This document shows, piece by piece, positions 10,110-19,989 of a stretch of 64,000 bases of DNA. The stretch covers positions 992,001-1,056,000 of the forward strand of contig JASISA010000010.1 of the NCBI GenBank assembly GCA_031771865.1. The letters are read 5' to 3'. The notes beneath the pieces are model-generated. The model made no database searches and was not told the DNA's origin. It worked only from the letters and a program-made list of their open reading frames with translations. The position numbers were made by a program, and so were the translations under genes. Numbering within the stretch: position 1 is the stretch's first letter; each line of letters begins with the position of its first letter. The stretch comes from Nothophaeocryptopus gaeumannii. Taxonomy: Eukaryota > Ascomycota > Dothideomycetes > Mycosphaerellales > Mycosphaerellaceae.

Positions 10110-13100
10110 ACTTGGGTTCGAGATCTCCGGCCTACTCTAGGAGATGTTTGAGGGTCTACTCGAATTGTCCTATAGGGAGATGCCTTATTGCCCACGCTAC
10201 GGTTTGTCTAGGAAACTCAGTAAGCCATCTTCTCGCGTCCTGGCATCTAGTGGCTAAGATGAGTTCCCTTCTACTCTCTCGCATATTTGTACAGTAGGCA
10301 AGGTAGTGTCGAGCTGTCCCTCTATCTCCACATTCGCAGTAGGGGCTAGTGTCGGGCACCCCAACCTTGTGGAGGAAGTGAGGAAGGCCAATTGTCTCTA
10401 ACCGTATCTAGAACACTATCGCGGCCTAGGCTTTGCTAAGCCCTCGATAAAGCTCCCGGGTATTGGTGTTCCATGGAGTCCTGAACGCGAGTGGGAGGAT
10501 TCCTTCGCGCCTAGCATTGTCCCACTTCTATGACTCGTCCCGCTCATACTAGCCCTAGAGGATAGTCCATGTTGCTTTCCGAGTCTTCTTTGGATCTGCT
10601 CTATCTATGTGAGAGAGCTGGGACCGTAGGATAGTAGCCTACTCGTCTGTCTGCTCTAGTAGCGAGCTGTATGGTTTTCTTAGGCGTCTGCTATATGCCC
10701 CAAGTTGTCCGCACTTTAGTAGGATCCGCCCCTTTAGCTCTTGCATAGCCTAGTGTATATCCGGCCTCTGCCTCTGCGCAGCCATTGCAGCTATAGCAGT
10801 TCTCTTCCTATACTCGGTAATGTCTTCGATCTAGAGTTCTTTGTGTAACAGTCGCGTTAGTGTAGCTCGGTAGGCCCCAAGGATTATCCGTAGGAATCTA
10901 TTCTGCATTACCCGTAGCTTTTATTAGAGCATTTTTGAGATTCCAGTCTCCTTTCCTACTATCCATACCTCGCTCCCGTGCATTACTGCTAGCCTAATCA
11001 TTGAGATATATAGCTTACGGGCTGTCTCTACCGTGGCGCCCCACGTAGCAGCAGTAATCCGTCGTAGTGCAGCTTCTAGCCGTTTTGCTTTTGTAAGGGT
11101 ATTCTCTATCTATGCGTGCTACTTGAGTCTCTTATCAACGATTACTCCTAGGACCCTCATTGTGTCCTCTAGGCCACTCTGGAGCGACGGGATGTTGGGT
11201 GTTCTCTAGGATTCGGATGTGCTCCTTGTGCCCCTTGTAAAGTGCATGACTTTGTATTTCTCAGGGGCGAACTTAGCTCCATGTCTTGAGGCCCATTGTA
11301 GACAGCTGTTGTAGTCCTTTTCTAGTGCCTCGCATGTACCTCTTGTCGAATTTGACACTGCAATAAGGTATGTATCATCTGTAAACCCAACTACTTCGGT
11401 ATATTCTATTCCTTCTAGGAGGGAGGCTGTAAAGAAGAGGAACAGGATAGGTGAGATGGTGCTTCCTTGTGGGATTCCGCATGCCACTCGTGCTGCCGGT
11501 GACTCGTATCCGGGGATAGCGATTGTTGTCTCTCTGTCCTTTAGGAATAACGCTACAAAAGCTGTAATCCAGTATGGAATCCTCCTGCACCGTAGGTTGT
11601 GGATTAACCGTTCGTGATTAACTTTGTTAAACGCTCCTGTCATGTCAAGTAATAACACCGAGGCCACCTTGCCTTTCTTCCACGCAGTCTAAACGCTTTG
11701 AAGGATGTACCGTAGTGCGTCTCCGGTCGATCTACCCGCTTGCGCCATTTGGTTTTGAGGAAGCAACTTATGTTCCCGTATAGCCTGTCCTATTTTCCGT
11801 GCAACTATTGCTTCTAGTATCTTGCCAATGCACGATAGAAGGGCAATAGGCCTCCATCCCTTTGGAGTAGATGAGTCTTTACCCGCCTTCTGTAGCATAA
11901 TCGTCCTAGCTTTCCGAAACTAGGCTGGGTAGTAGCCAATTGAAACACACTGTTGGAAGATGCGTTGGAGGATAGGGAGTAGCTGAGCTAGGCACTTCTT
12001 AATGCATCTGTTTGGTATCTCGTCGAGGCCGGGAGCCTTGTCGTTCGGTAGTCTTTGGACTACTTTTCGTACCTCCTCTTCTGTAATTTCGCATGCTATA
12101 TTGACAGGTTCTAGGTATGTAGTACTCTCGATGTCTAATGTGTCTGCGGGCTCTAGCATTGGGAAAAGGGCTGTCCGTAGGATCTCTGTTTTCGCACTGT
12201 CCGTCCTGAACTAATCGTTATTGTGTGTTAGTGTAGGCATCTAGGGAGGTCGAATAGGGCTATCGCTGTTCTTTGCCCACTTAGCCAGCTTCCACATTCC
12301 CTGTGGCTCGCTAGCGGTTTTGTGAACCGCGGTCCTCCACTGTTTCCTTTTCTCTGTCTAGATAGTTCTCTTTTTCTCCTAGTTTCGTGCCCTCTACTCC
12401 TTCCAGTGCTCCTCGCTCCCTGTCCATTGTGCATGCCGTCTTGCCTGCCGAGCCTCCTGAATCGCATGTAGTACTACCGGCACACTCCTTGGATCTGGCG
12501 GCCGATATGTTTTACGCCGGACAACAAGGTCCCTTGTCTTTTGTAGAGCATTGCTGAGATTACTCACGGTGCTATCTATATCCTCCTTTGTTGTCATCCC
12601 TTCGGCTATAGGTAGGAGCTTTTGGAGCGTCTCTCTGAACTCCTCCCAGTTAGTGTCCTTCCACATCCATCTTGTTCTCGTCTCCTCCTGTATCCCTATG
12701 TTAATAGTTGTCTCTATGCTAATATAATTAGAGTCAATGTCTTCCTTGCCTAGCTGACATGCTGTTATCCTCTTTAATATCTCCTCTGTTGCAAGAGTAA
12801 GGTCTATCGTCGTCCTAGTTTAGGACTGTGGTGTCTTTCTCTAGGTAGCAAGGCCTAGGGGTGTCGCTAGGTATAGCGTGTCTCGACACGCCTCTCGTAG
12901 CTCTCTTACTCTAAGATCCTCCTGTGGTACTAACGGTCCTCCCTACCAACGGTAGTAAAGATTAAAGTCTCTAACTAGAACGTGTTCTCCCGGTTCCTCA
13001 ATACCTTCTAAAAGCTCCTCTACTATAAGCCTCGCATCCCAGTTATAGATGTTATAGAGGTGTACAGTTCCTATTGTCGTTTATAGTAAGATTAGGATCT

Positions 13101-13359
13101 TCTAATTACTCATAATCCGGTGCGACTATTCGGATAGGCTGTACTTCTTATAGACGTAGAATACGACTCTCCTGTCTTTGTCTTCCCCTGCAATAGTATA
13201 GTACTTCGGATGTGTAACTATTCTTCTATTGCTTGGGTTAGTGTATAGCTCCTGGATAGCGAGAATGTCTTTCTGGCTATTATCGAGTAGCTGCCGGTAG
13301 GTAGCCTGTGATTTCCGTACGTTTGCCTACAGTATACTTAGTGTCGGTTGTGTGTTCAT
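10110..13359 (-). pseudogene. LINE ORF2: endonuclease, reverse transcriptase, Cys/His tail (stop-ridden)
   Basis: The frame begins with ATG at 13359. The endonuclease signature (LSIL, a stop, ANVRKS, then DILAIQE) is followed by conserved elements of the reverse transcriptase. These are NDKAPGLDEIPN (about 12.06 kb), GWRPIALLSCIGKILEAIVA (about 11.83 kb), LLLDMTGAFNKVNHERL (about 11.65 kb), GIPQGSTISPILFLFF (about 11.45 kb), and GFTDDTYLI where F/YADD is expected (about 11.39 kb). The C-terminal CECGDRGTARHYLAYC motif lies at about 10.33 kb. Several TAG stops and frame breaks separate these blocks. The Ala-to-Thr change in the catalytic loop again fits G-to-A or C-to-T damage. Confidence 0.85.
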
Positions 13360-13399
13360 TAGGTACTAGCTAGTAGTTAATCCCGCTGTATTGCTCGTC

Positions 13400-14157
13400 G
13401 GATTGACCCTTGTCCTTGCTCCGGTACAATAGTCTTAGCCCTATTCACCGCCCTAACTAGCCTCCCAAACCTCTATAGTGTTCGCTTCTCTACTACTATT
13501 CCTATTAGCCTCCTGCCTAGGACATATTCGCGGCTTGTCCGAGTAGCTGTTTGGTCCTCTCCCTCCCTATTCGCTCCTTGCTATAGAGGAGGGGAAGGTA
13601 GAGGAGAAGTAGAGCTAGGAGTACTGTAGGTTAGTTTAGCTATGTAGCTCGCCCCTATCTTCTTCATGCTCTGAATCTTGTCCTTGATTGCTTGTCTCTT
13701 TGAGCACATATAGTGCTAAGCTAGGTAGTTCTAACTGCAATTTCCGTATTTACTGTGCTTTAATCGGTCTACCTCTACAAGCTTCTCGTGCGCACATTCT
13801 CTTATGTTATAGCTTCCTCCACACCTTGCACACACCGTACCGTTTGTGCACCTTATACCGATATGGCCATATCTTTAGTAGTTGAAGTACTATGTTATTG
13901 TCCATTAGTAGTCCTATTCTTCAGTATCGTGGAGTACTCCGGAGATGATAATGCCCTTCTCTACCGCAGCTCTAGTAGCTTCCACCGTCTTCAGTTCGAC
14001 TACTAGAGTGCTCTGTTTCTTTGTTCCCGTTGCTATAGCTTTCTGGCCCTTCTACTAGGCATTCTGTACTTGGATTCCGGGTATTAGCCGCTTGTTGTCT
14101 TCCTCAATTGACTGGATCCGCTGTGTAGTAGGGTCGTTTCCTGCAACTGTAACAAAG
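13400..14157 (-). pseudogene. LINE ORF1 (gag-like, zinc knuckles), truncated and stop-ridden
   Basis: On the minus strand between about 13.87 and 13.64 kb the frame shows two Cys-rich knuckles. One is VCARCGGSYNIRECAHE; the other begins at CS, is interrupted by TAG codons, and ends HYMCSKR. A basic stretch follows. This layout is typical of ORF1 in Tad-like fungal LINEs. The 5' part ends abruptly where the opposite-strand LINE fragment begins. Confidence 0.65.
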
Positions 14158-14897
14158 TCGACACTACCTTGCCTACTGTACAAACATGCGAGAGAGTAGA
14201 AGGGAACTCATCTTAGCCACTAGATACCAGGACGCGAGAAGATGGCTTACTGAGTTTCCTAGACAAACCGCAGCGTAGGCAATAAGGCATCTCCCTATAG
14301 GACAATTCGAGTGGACCCTTAAACATCTCCTAGAGCAGGTGTCACGGGCCGGAGTCGGGAAGTAGGTTGCTAATCACAAACGGTACAGGGAGCTACGGAC
14401 AGGTTGGATAGACACTGTATTAACCATATAGGTCAATCCTATTGACAGGACGTAGCGCAAAGAGTCGAAGACCGGATCTTTGCGCGTCGAGAAGAAACTC
14501 TTCTCCGGGTCTTGGCAGAGTCACGTGGCTCTGTCACATGATGCTAGTCGAGCCCCGAGGCTCGGCCGAAGTTCATCCGGATGCTTCAAGCATCCAAACC
14601 ACGTGCATCCAGGTGTTCAGGTGTCACCGGGCCACGCCCGTGACAGCAGGCCGGAGATCTCGAACCCAAGTAAGGAGGATGATGTTGACTCTAGCGTGTT
14701 AGCCAGCTGCCTACGGGCAAACATATTGGTTCTATAGTACCTAAGATACAGTAGGGTATAAGGCATAATAGAGAAGGGAGGAAGTTTTACGCTATAGGTA
14801 CTTTCTACAGGGTTTTCTTTTACAACATGTAGATATGCTAGAAGGGGCACGGCCTGTAGCTAGCTCGAATACATTTATTATTATTATTATTATTACT
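14158..14897 (+). mobile_element. Second LINE fragment (3' end only), inverted relative to the first
   Basis: A 740-bp piece on the plus strand ending in a (TTA)n tail at about 14,878-14,896. It matches the reverse complement of about 9,887-10,312. It additionally carries about 300 bp (roughly 14,341-14,648) of ORF2 end and 3' untranslated sequence that is absent from the first copy. Its ORF2 end reads QFEWTLKHLLEQVSRAGVGK and then a stop. In the first copy the Trp and Gln codons of this stretch have become TAG. The two copies meet 5' end to 5' end at about 14,157. Confidence 0.87.
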
Positions 14898-15358
14898 CTT
14901 AAGGTTAAGGATCTCCTATTCTTCGAAGAGAGCTATACGAAAGGTAATGCCTATTTAGCTATAGTTCTTCTTAAGATATGTCTATATCTTAGTTACTATC
15001 TCTTTATAGGCAATAGCTAACTATATATTATTTAATATATTAATTAAGATATATGCTATAGCGCTAGTTTATCTCTTAAGCTAGGTATTATACTTATTAG
15101 TACCTTTAGCTAGTCGCTTTAATAAGGATAGCCCTAGCTATATATAAGACTAATCGCTATTCTTCTTTAATATAACTATTAATATAGCCTTCTAGGCCTT
15201 ATAGTTCTTTTTACCTATAAGCTTGGGTATGCGGTTACTACTACTCTCGTCGCCTACTATAGTGTATATAGGGCGAACCTAGAGGGAGTCGAAATGTAGT
15301 AGATAGTTTATTCGGAGGGCTCGTTAAGGTATATACTTACTAACCCGGGCTTATAACT
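14898..15358 (-). pseudogene. Copia gag remnant next to the 5' LTR
   Basis: Read on the minus strand from the 5' LTR, the sequence contains the gag-like motif IPKLIGKKNYKA, a stop, then KAILIVILKKN. This is the start of a Copia nucleocapsid (UBN2-like) domain. TAG and TAA codons are frequent. It ends at the (TTA)n tail of the LINE fragment. Confidence 0.65.
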
Positions 15359-15509
15359 ACATGAAACTAATAGATTAGTAACATACTACGTGTGATGCAC
15401 ACAGTGTTGTATTGGGGAGGTCTAATTCTGCATACCAGCGTGTGCCAAGACACGCTGGTGCCTCAGGCACTAGCGTGGTGCGTGCTGGGCAAGCCAACCT
15501 CATTCAAGT
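15359..15509 (-). repeat. 5' LTR of the Copia element (right copy)
   Basis: 151 bp. It differs from the left LTR only at 15377, 15380 and 15388. All three are G to A after a T (TpG to TpA), and all lie within 30 bases of the inner edge. This looks like the fringe of the mutated interior reaching into the LTR. Confidence 0.88.
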
Positions 15510-15535
15510 ATTGAGTCTCCTGCTTTGATGACCAT
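15510..15535 (-). pseudogene. Start fragment of the split peroxiredoxin gene (codons 1-9)
   Basis: These 26 bases encode the first residues MVIKAGDSI of the peroxiredoxin on the minus strand and include the target duplication ATTGA (15510-15514). Prx5 proteins begin with a very similar KxGDxIP sequence, which identifies the fragment. The rest of the gene is at 7668-8567. Any native promoter would lie to the right, in the space shared with SKN7. Confidence 0.87.
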
Positions 15536-17199
15536 GTTTGCAGCTGTTGCGTGATAGCTTCGATGAGCGCGTAGAACTATTGGTGTTGCCTTGAGTATTC
15601 GTGTCGTGGATGTCGAAGAAGCAAAACGGAGAGTGCGGGCCGTAAGCATCTTGATACTGTCTTGTTTCCGAGGTCGCTTTCGGTCAGCTTCTACAGATAC
15701 GTCAAATCGATGGGTGGATAGAGATGATTGAGTTTGTATAGCTGCCGGGCGACCCGCCGCTCAGGTTGTTTATCCACAGTGGGAGCAAAAGTCTATCCAC
15801 TGGGATTGACCAAAGTCTCCGTCGTTTGTTGACGCAATTATTCAATCATCTGAATCAATGTTTCGTGGATCAGCCATAGACACGCATGTTCGGCCCATCT
15901 CGGTGGATATGTTCTTCACGTAAGAACAGCCGGAGCTCGTAATGGAATATGACGCGATGGAGGTATTTGAGTTACTGACGATCGCGCACTATTGCTCCGT
16001 CTGCCACAGATAGCCGACGACGCCTTACGCCAATGGGTGATTGATATTGCTTTTGTGGCTGTTTCTCAGCTTGCTCGCTTCGCTATTATTGCGGTCCTCC
16101 AGCACTCGCAGTCGCTACGACCAGGCTGCGGCGAGACAGTGGCTTCAAAGTTCAGGCAGAGGGCCGGTTTCACGCTCCGGAACAGCACAACGACCAACGG
16201 CAGCCCGCAGAGAGATCTATCGAAACTGCCAACTCCATACCGAGATGCGCAGCCGTACAGGGAACATTGATGCGGCTTGCGATGCTTGGCTTGGTCTACG
16301 GGAGGAATGTGCAGCGCCAAAGGGAATGGAGACTGCTCGAGTGGCTGCCCCCGAAAAGAGTCCAACAAAGCCGTCGGCGCTCTGCTCTGCTGGTTCTGTG
16401 GGCAGCCACATACCTGGCTCTCGCACCAATCCGCACCGTAATCGCAACGTTGTCTATCGTCACTTGAACTTTGCTATCACTACATCGCAGGAGGGGTCGC
16501 GCCGGTCTCCTCACCATTGTACTGCTGTGACTTGCCTCTCCACCCCCGGCGCTCTAATTTACACCCTCGACACCCCCTGCAAGGTATCGCGGTAGCTGGG
16601 TCCTGTGTCCTGTGCAGCAGCCTGTGACGTCGTACGTGCGGGTCCGCCTTTGGAGGCGTCTGCCATTACGCTGCATTTGGCGCTGGGATCGACAGCTCAC
16701 CACCCTAAAAGGACGTTGAACACAGTGGAGTGGACAGCGCTCGGCATACCGTCCCGTCTGCGACTCAGCGTCTGCGTTCTGCTACCGACCTCACCTGCGA
16801 ACCGGACAATACCACCTCACCACCTCCCTGCGACAACGACTCTACCCCGAAGCCGAGACCACGCGCGCGACAGACGACAGAAAATTGGACCGGCAGCAAG
16901 CAGAAGAGCCTATCAATTCAACGCCCACATCTCCACCGCTCCGCATTCCATCGCCCAGCGCGCGAGCGACTGAGGATCGCGCACCGAGGACAGACAAGGC
17001 CGGCACAGAACGGAAGAGCAGGACTACCGTCGCACGGCTAGATGACATAGGCATTGCGGAGCTGTGTTCGTTGCGCATAGACTGCAGCTGCCTCCATCTG
17101 GACGACGCTGTGTTCCTCGGCCACGAGGCTTCGACAGACGCCTGAACGCGCTCGCGAGCGCATGACCAAGTACGCCATTTTGCGGTCGTCAGTATCAAT
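15536..17199. promoter_or_regulatory. Divergent intergenic region between peroxiredoxin start and SKN7
   Basis: About 1.66 kb without a convincing gene. It would contain the peroxiredoxin promoter (leftward) and the promoter and long leader of SKN7 (rightward). The SKN7-proximal half is GC-rich with long accidental frames that do not look like protein. A TTACTGA sequence near 15,973 resembles a half Yap1-type site, but one such match is expected by chance. Confidence 0.4.
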
Positions 17200-19383
17200 A
17201 TGGACAGCCAAGGCGGCCAGTCGGCCAACAATAGCAGCGATTTCGTAAGTTGACGTTTACATGGGCCACTGTGGATGGAGAATATGCGTGCTGACTAGTT
17301 CTGATAGGTTCGTAAGCTGTACAAGTAGGCATTGCGCTTTGCAAACTATTCGACGCGCACTGACAAAAATGTAGAATGTTGGAAAATCCTCAAGACGAGA
17401 GTGTCGTAAGATGGGGTAACGAAGGAAATAGCTTTGTTGTGCTGGAGGTGCGTGGAAAAATTTACCAACATCTTGGAAGACGCCGCAAGCTGACCTCCAT
17501 GCAGAACGAGAAGTTTACTAAACACATTCTTCCCAAACACTTCAAGCATAGCAATTTTGCCAGCTTCGTGAGACAGCTCAACAAGTACGACTTCCACAAA
17601 GTGCGGCATAATAATGAGGAGGGTGGCACATCGCCATACGGCCCTGGGGTAGGATACACGCAAAAGCCGAGGCCGGCGAAAGATTGAGCTCACAAATTTG
17701 GCAGGCATGGGAGTTCAAGCATCCTGACTTCAAGATGAACAACAAAGACGCATTGGACAATATTCGGCGAAAAGCTCCCGCACCGCGAAAGTCGAACACC
17801 ATGGGAGAGGACATGCTTCCCACGCAACAAGTGGACCTTATCAACACACAACTGGTCGCCACGCAACAACAGCTTCAGCAGCTACAAGAGAGGTATAACG
17901 AGCTGAGCATGCACCACTCAATGCTGTTGCAAGAATTGATTGGGGTTCAAAAGACTGTTGTCAATCACGAGCATGTGATGCAATACGTTATGAACTTTTT
18001 GAACTCTGTCGATGCGCAGAGGCGAAGAGAAAGTCGAATAGTAAACCCGAATCCATTTGCGAACGCGAACCAGACAAACGGCACGAGCAGTACCACTCCA
18101 GGAGGCAGCAATCCGGGATCCATACCACCCGTCGAGGAAGATGCACCGGCATCACCACTGCAGCATGCGTCCAAGCTTCTTAGCGAAGTGAATGCAGATC
18201 ACATGCTGAACACGCGAAATCTGGAACAGATGAATGAGGCACAGCTGCGCATGAATGCAGCCTTGACAACGCCTCCTCCAGACATTGCGACACGCAACGG
18301 CACACGCTCATCAAGCCGTGGCGGGCAGCCACATTCTGCTGCATCATCGGCCTCGGCGGGATACCATGAGCTGGACAATGTGGTGTATCCCGTCGGACAC
18401 ACGCAAGGCATTGATCCGATGTACAGCGAGCACATCCACAACATTCCTTACCCTATGCCCCAGAAGGGAACCGATGGAACATTTCAAGCGCCCTCACAAC
18501 AGCAGACCGAAGTTCGGAAGAAGAGCACCCAGATTGACCCCGGCTGGGTTCGACAGCCCCAGATTCTCCTCGTTGAAGACGACCAGACGTGCAGGCGCAT
18601 TGGCGGCAAGTTCCTGTACGCTTTCCACTGTTCAATTGACAGCGCCCTTGATGGGCTGGAAGCTGTTAATAAGCTGAACTCTAGCGCCAAATACGACCTT
18701 GTCTTAATGGATATTATTATGCCAAACCTGGACGGTGTTAGCGCAACCCATCTTGTTCGGCAGTTCGACAACACGACCCCAATCATTGCGATGACATCGA
18801 ACATCCGCAGCGACGACATATCGATGTATTTCCAGCACGGTAAGAAGAAACGGCTTTTCCTCGATGTTATAGCGTGCTAACTCTTGTAGGCATGAACGAC
18901 GTGCTTCCCAAACCTTTCACGAAAGAAGGTCTTTTGGCAATGCTGGAGAAGCATTTGACTCATTTGAAAAAGGGCGCCTCTGGTATGGAAGCTATGCCAC
19001 CGCCTCTAGCATCTGCAAAGCGAAGTCTCAAGAGCGAGGACTCCCCAGCAACTTCACCAGCGACTGCAAGCAACTGGAACTCGCCCAATCAATTGACTGG
19101 AGGTTCACCGTCTGCGAGCAATCTATCAGAGGATCCGTACCTGGCACCGGGTCCATATCAACCAGCAATGAACAGCGCGCCACAAATATATGCGCTTGCG
19201 CCACCGGGTGTAATGGCGCTACCGGGCCAAGGTATCCCACCACAAAGACGGCCTATCGACAACATTTCTGGAGGCCCAGAGATGGCTGGCGATGCAAAGA
19301 GACAGCAGATGTATGTCCCTGGGCCCATGGGCCAAATGCCGCAACAAATGCCGCAGCATCTGCAACGGCCACCGCCCCGATAG
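17200..19383 (+). CDS. skn7: SKN7-type response regulator: HSF DNA-binding plus receiver domain
   Basis: A nuclear regulator at the end of a phosphorelay, controlling oxidative and osmotic stress and cell-wall genes. Six exons (17200-17244, 17308-17324, 17375-17447, 17505-17648, 17705-18839, 18890-19383) give 635 aa. Residues about 16-108 form the HSF-type DNA-binding domain (HFKHSNFASFVRQLNKYDFH). A coiled coil rich in Gln and Leu follows, at roughly 130-200. The receiver domain is at about 378-495 with acidic residues E384, D385 and D386, phospho-acceptor D429 (LMDIIMPN) and K479 (LPKPF). The C-terminus is Pro/Gln-rich. The second exon is only 17 nt. The last intron lies within the receiver domain. 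The neighbouring divergent gene is a peroxiredoxin, a known class of Skn7 target in yeast. Confidence 0.95.
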
Positions 19384-19989
19384 GTGCTGGGGCGGGGATG
19401 GAGTGCTTGATGTTAGCGGTTTCTGTACAAATGTAGATATCCTTGGAGTCATGGGGAGGTATACTGCAACTTACTGAGTTGGAGGTACAATTGGCTGCTT
19501 GGATAACAATGCGCGATACTCGTCGCTTCGCGCACACCTTCTATTTGGGAAGGTGGATTGGTGCGAGGCTTAGCTTGAACTGGACGGACAGGTGATGATG
19601 CTCAGGGCAAGAGCTGCAAGGGACTCGCTTCTCGACGATAGACGGCAGTCGAGAAGATATCAAGGGTGCGACACGTAGTGTGTTAAGGTAGATGGCAAGA
19701 TTACTCATCATTCTGATCCGACCACTCCCAAATATGTTCCACTTGCTTGATCTGCCATTTTCACGAGAGTTGTCCTAAATTTCGCAATGCGCAAGAGATC
19801 CTCGTGTGATTAAGGTCTTTTGTTGGCCATGGTTTGCAGTGTGAAGTGGCCTCGACTCCTTGCAGCGGAAGGGAAGGCGGTCCGTGCGTCCTCTGACTCT
19901 GACTCCGACCTCAAAGCACTGGACAATTTTGAGCCACATCGTGTCCACCAACAACAACTACAACAGGACGATACATCCGCTCAGAAGTC
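19384..19989. other. Intergenic region between SKN7 and the eIF2B epsilon gene
   Basis: About 600 bp in a tandem arrangement, with no gene seen. It should hold the SKN7 3' end and the promoter of the eIF2B subunit gene. CAACAACAACTACAACAGG-like sequence just upstream of 19,990 is typical of a fungal leader. Confidence 0.45.

Larger units (their letters stand above)
9887..14157 (-). mobile_element. Tad-like non-LTR retrotransposon (LINE), 5'-truncated, nested in Copia
   Basis: An antisense LINE copy with its 3' tail at the left, a (TAA)n run at about 9,887-9,906. Reading right to left there is a gag-like ORF1 with zinc knuckles, then ORF2 with AP-endonuclease, reverse transcriptase and a C-terminal Cys/His motif. 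It is less damaged than the host Copia, with frames open for up to 153 codons, which suggests a later insertion. Its 3' end lacks about 300 bp that the neighbouring opposite-strand copy (14158-14897) keeps. The breakpoint is flanked by AGCAGG-like microhomology. Confidence 0.87.
8573..15509 (-). mobile_element. Copia-type LTR retrotransposon, mutated, deleted and carrying nested LINE copies
   Basis: A 6,937-bp insertion bounded by 151-bp direct repeats and a 5-bp target duplication. It lies antisense to the window, in the same orientation as the gene it interrupts. A gag remnant lies next to the 5' LTR on the right; reverse transcriptase and RNase H remnants lie next to the 3' LTR on the left. 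The sense-strand sequence just before the 3' LTR contains AATGGGGGTG, a plausible polypurine tract. Integrase and the front of the reverse transcriptase are missing where the LINE block sits. The interior is full of TAG and TAA codons and poor in CpA and TpG, the pattern expected of RIP, so it cannot encode functional proteins. It is probably immobile without help from another copy. Confidence 0.9.

Noticed and set aside
8573..15509. The inserted element read as a large intron of the peroxiredoxin gene
   Set aside because: There is no GT donor at the exon-1 boundary, the flanking ATTGA is duplicated, and the coding frame joins without any intron at the empty site.
16041..16595. 184-codon plus-strand frame upstream of SKN7
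   Set aside because: Its composition is not protein-like, several frames overlap it, and it lies in the GC-rich leader/promoter region.
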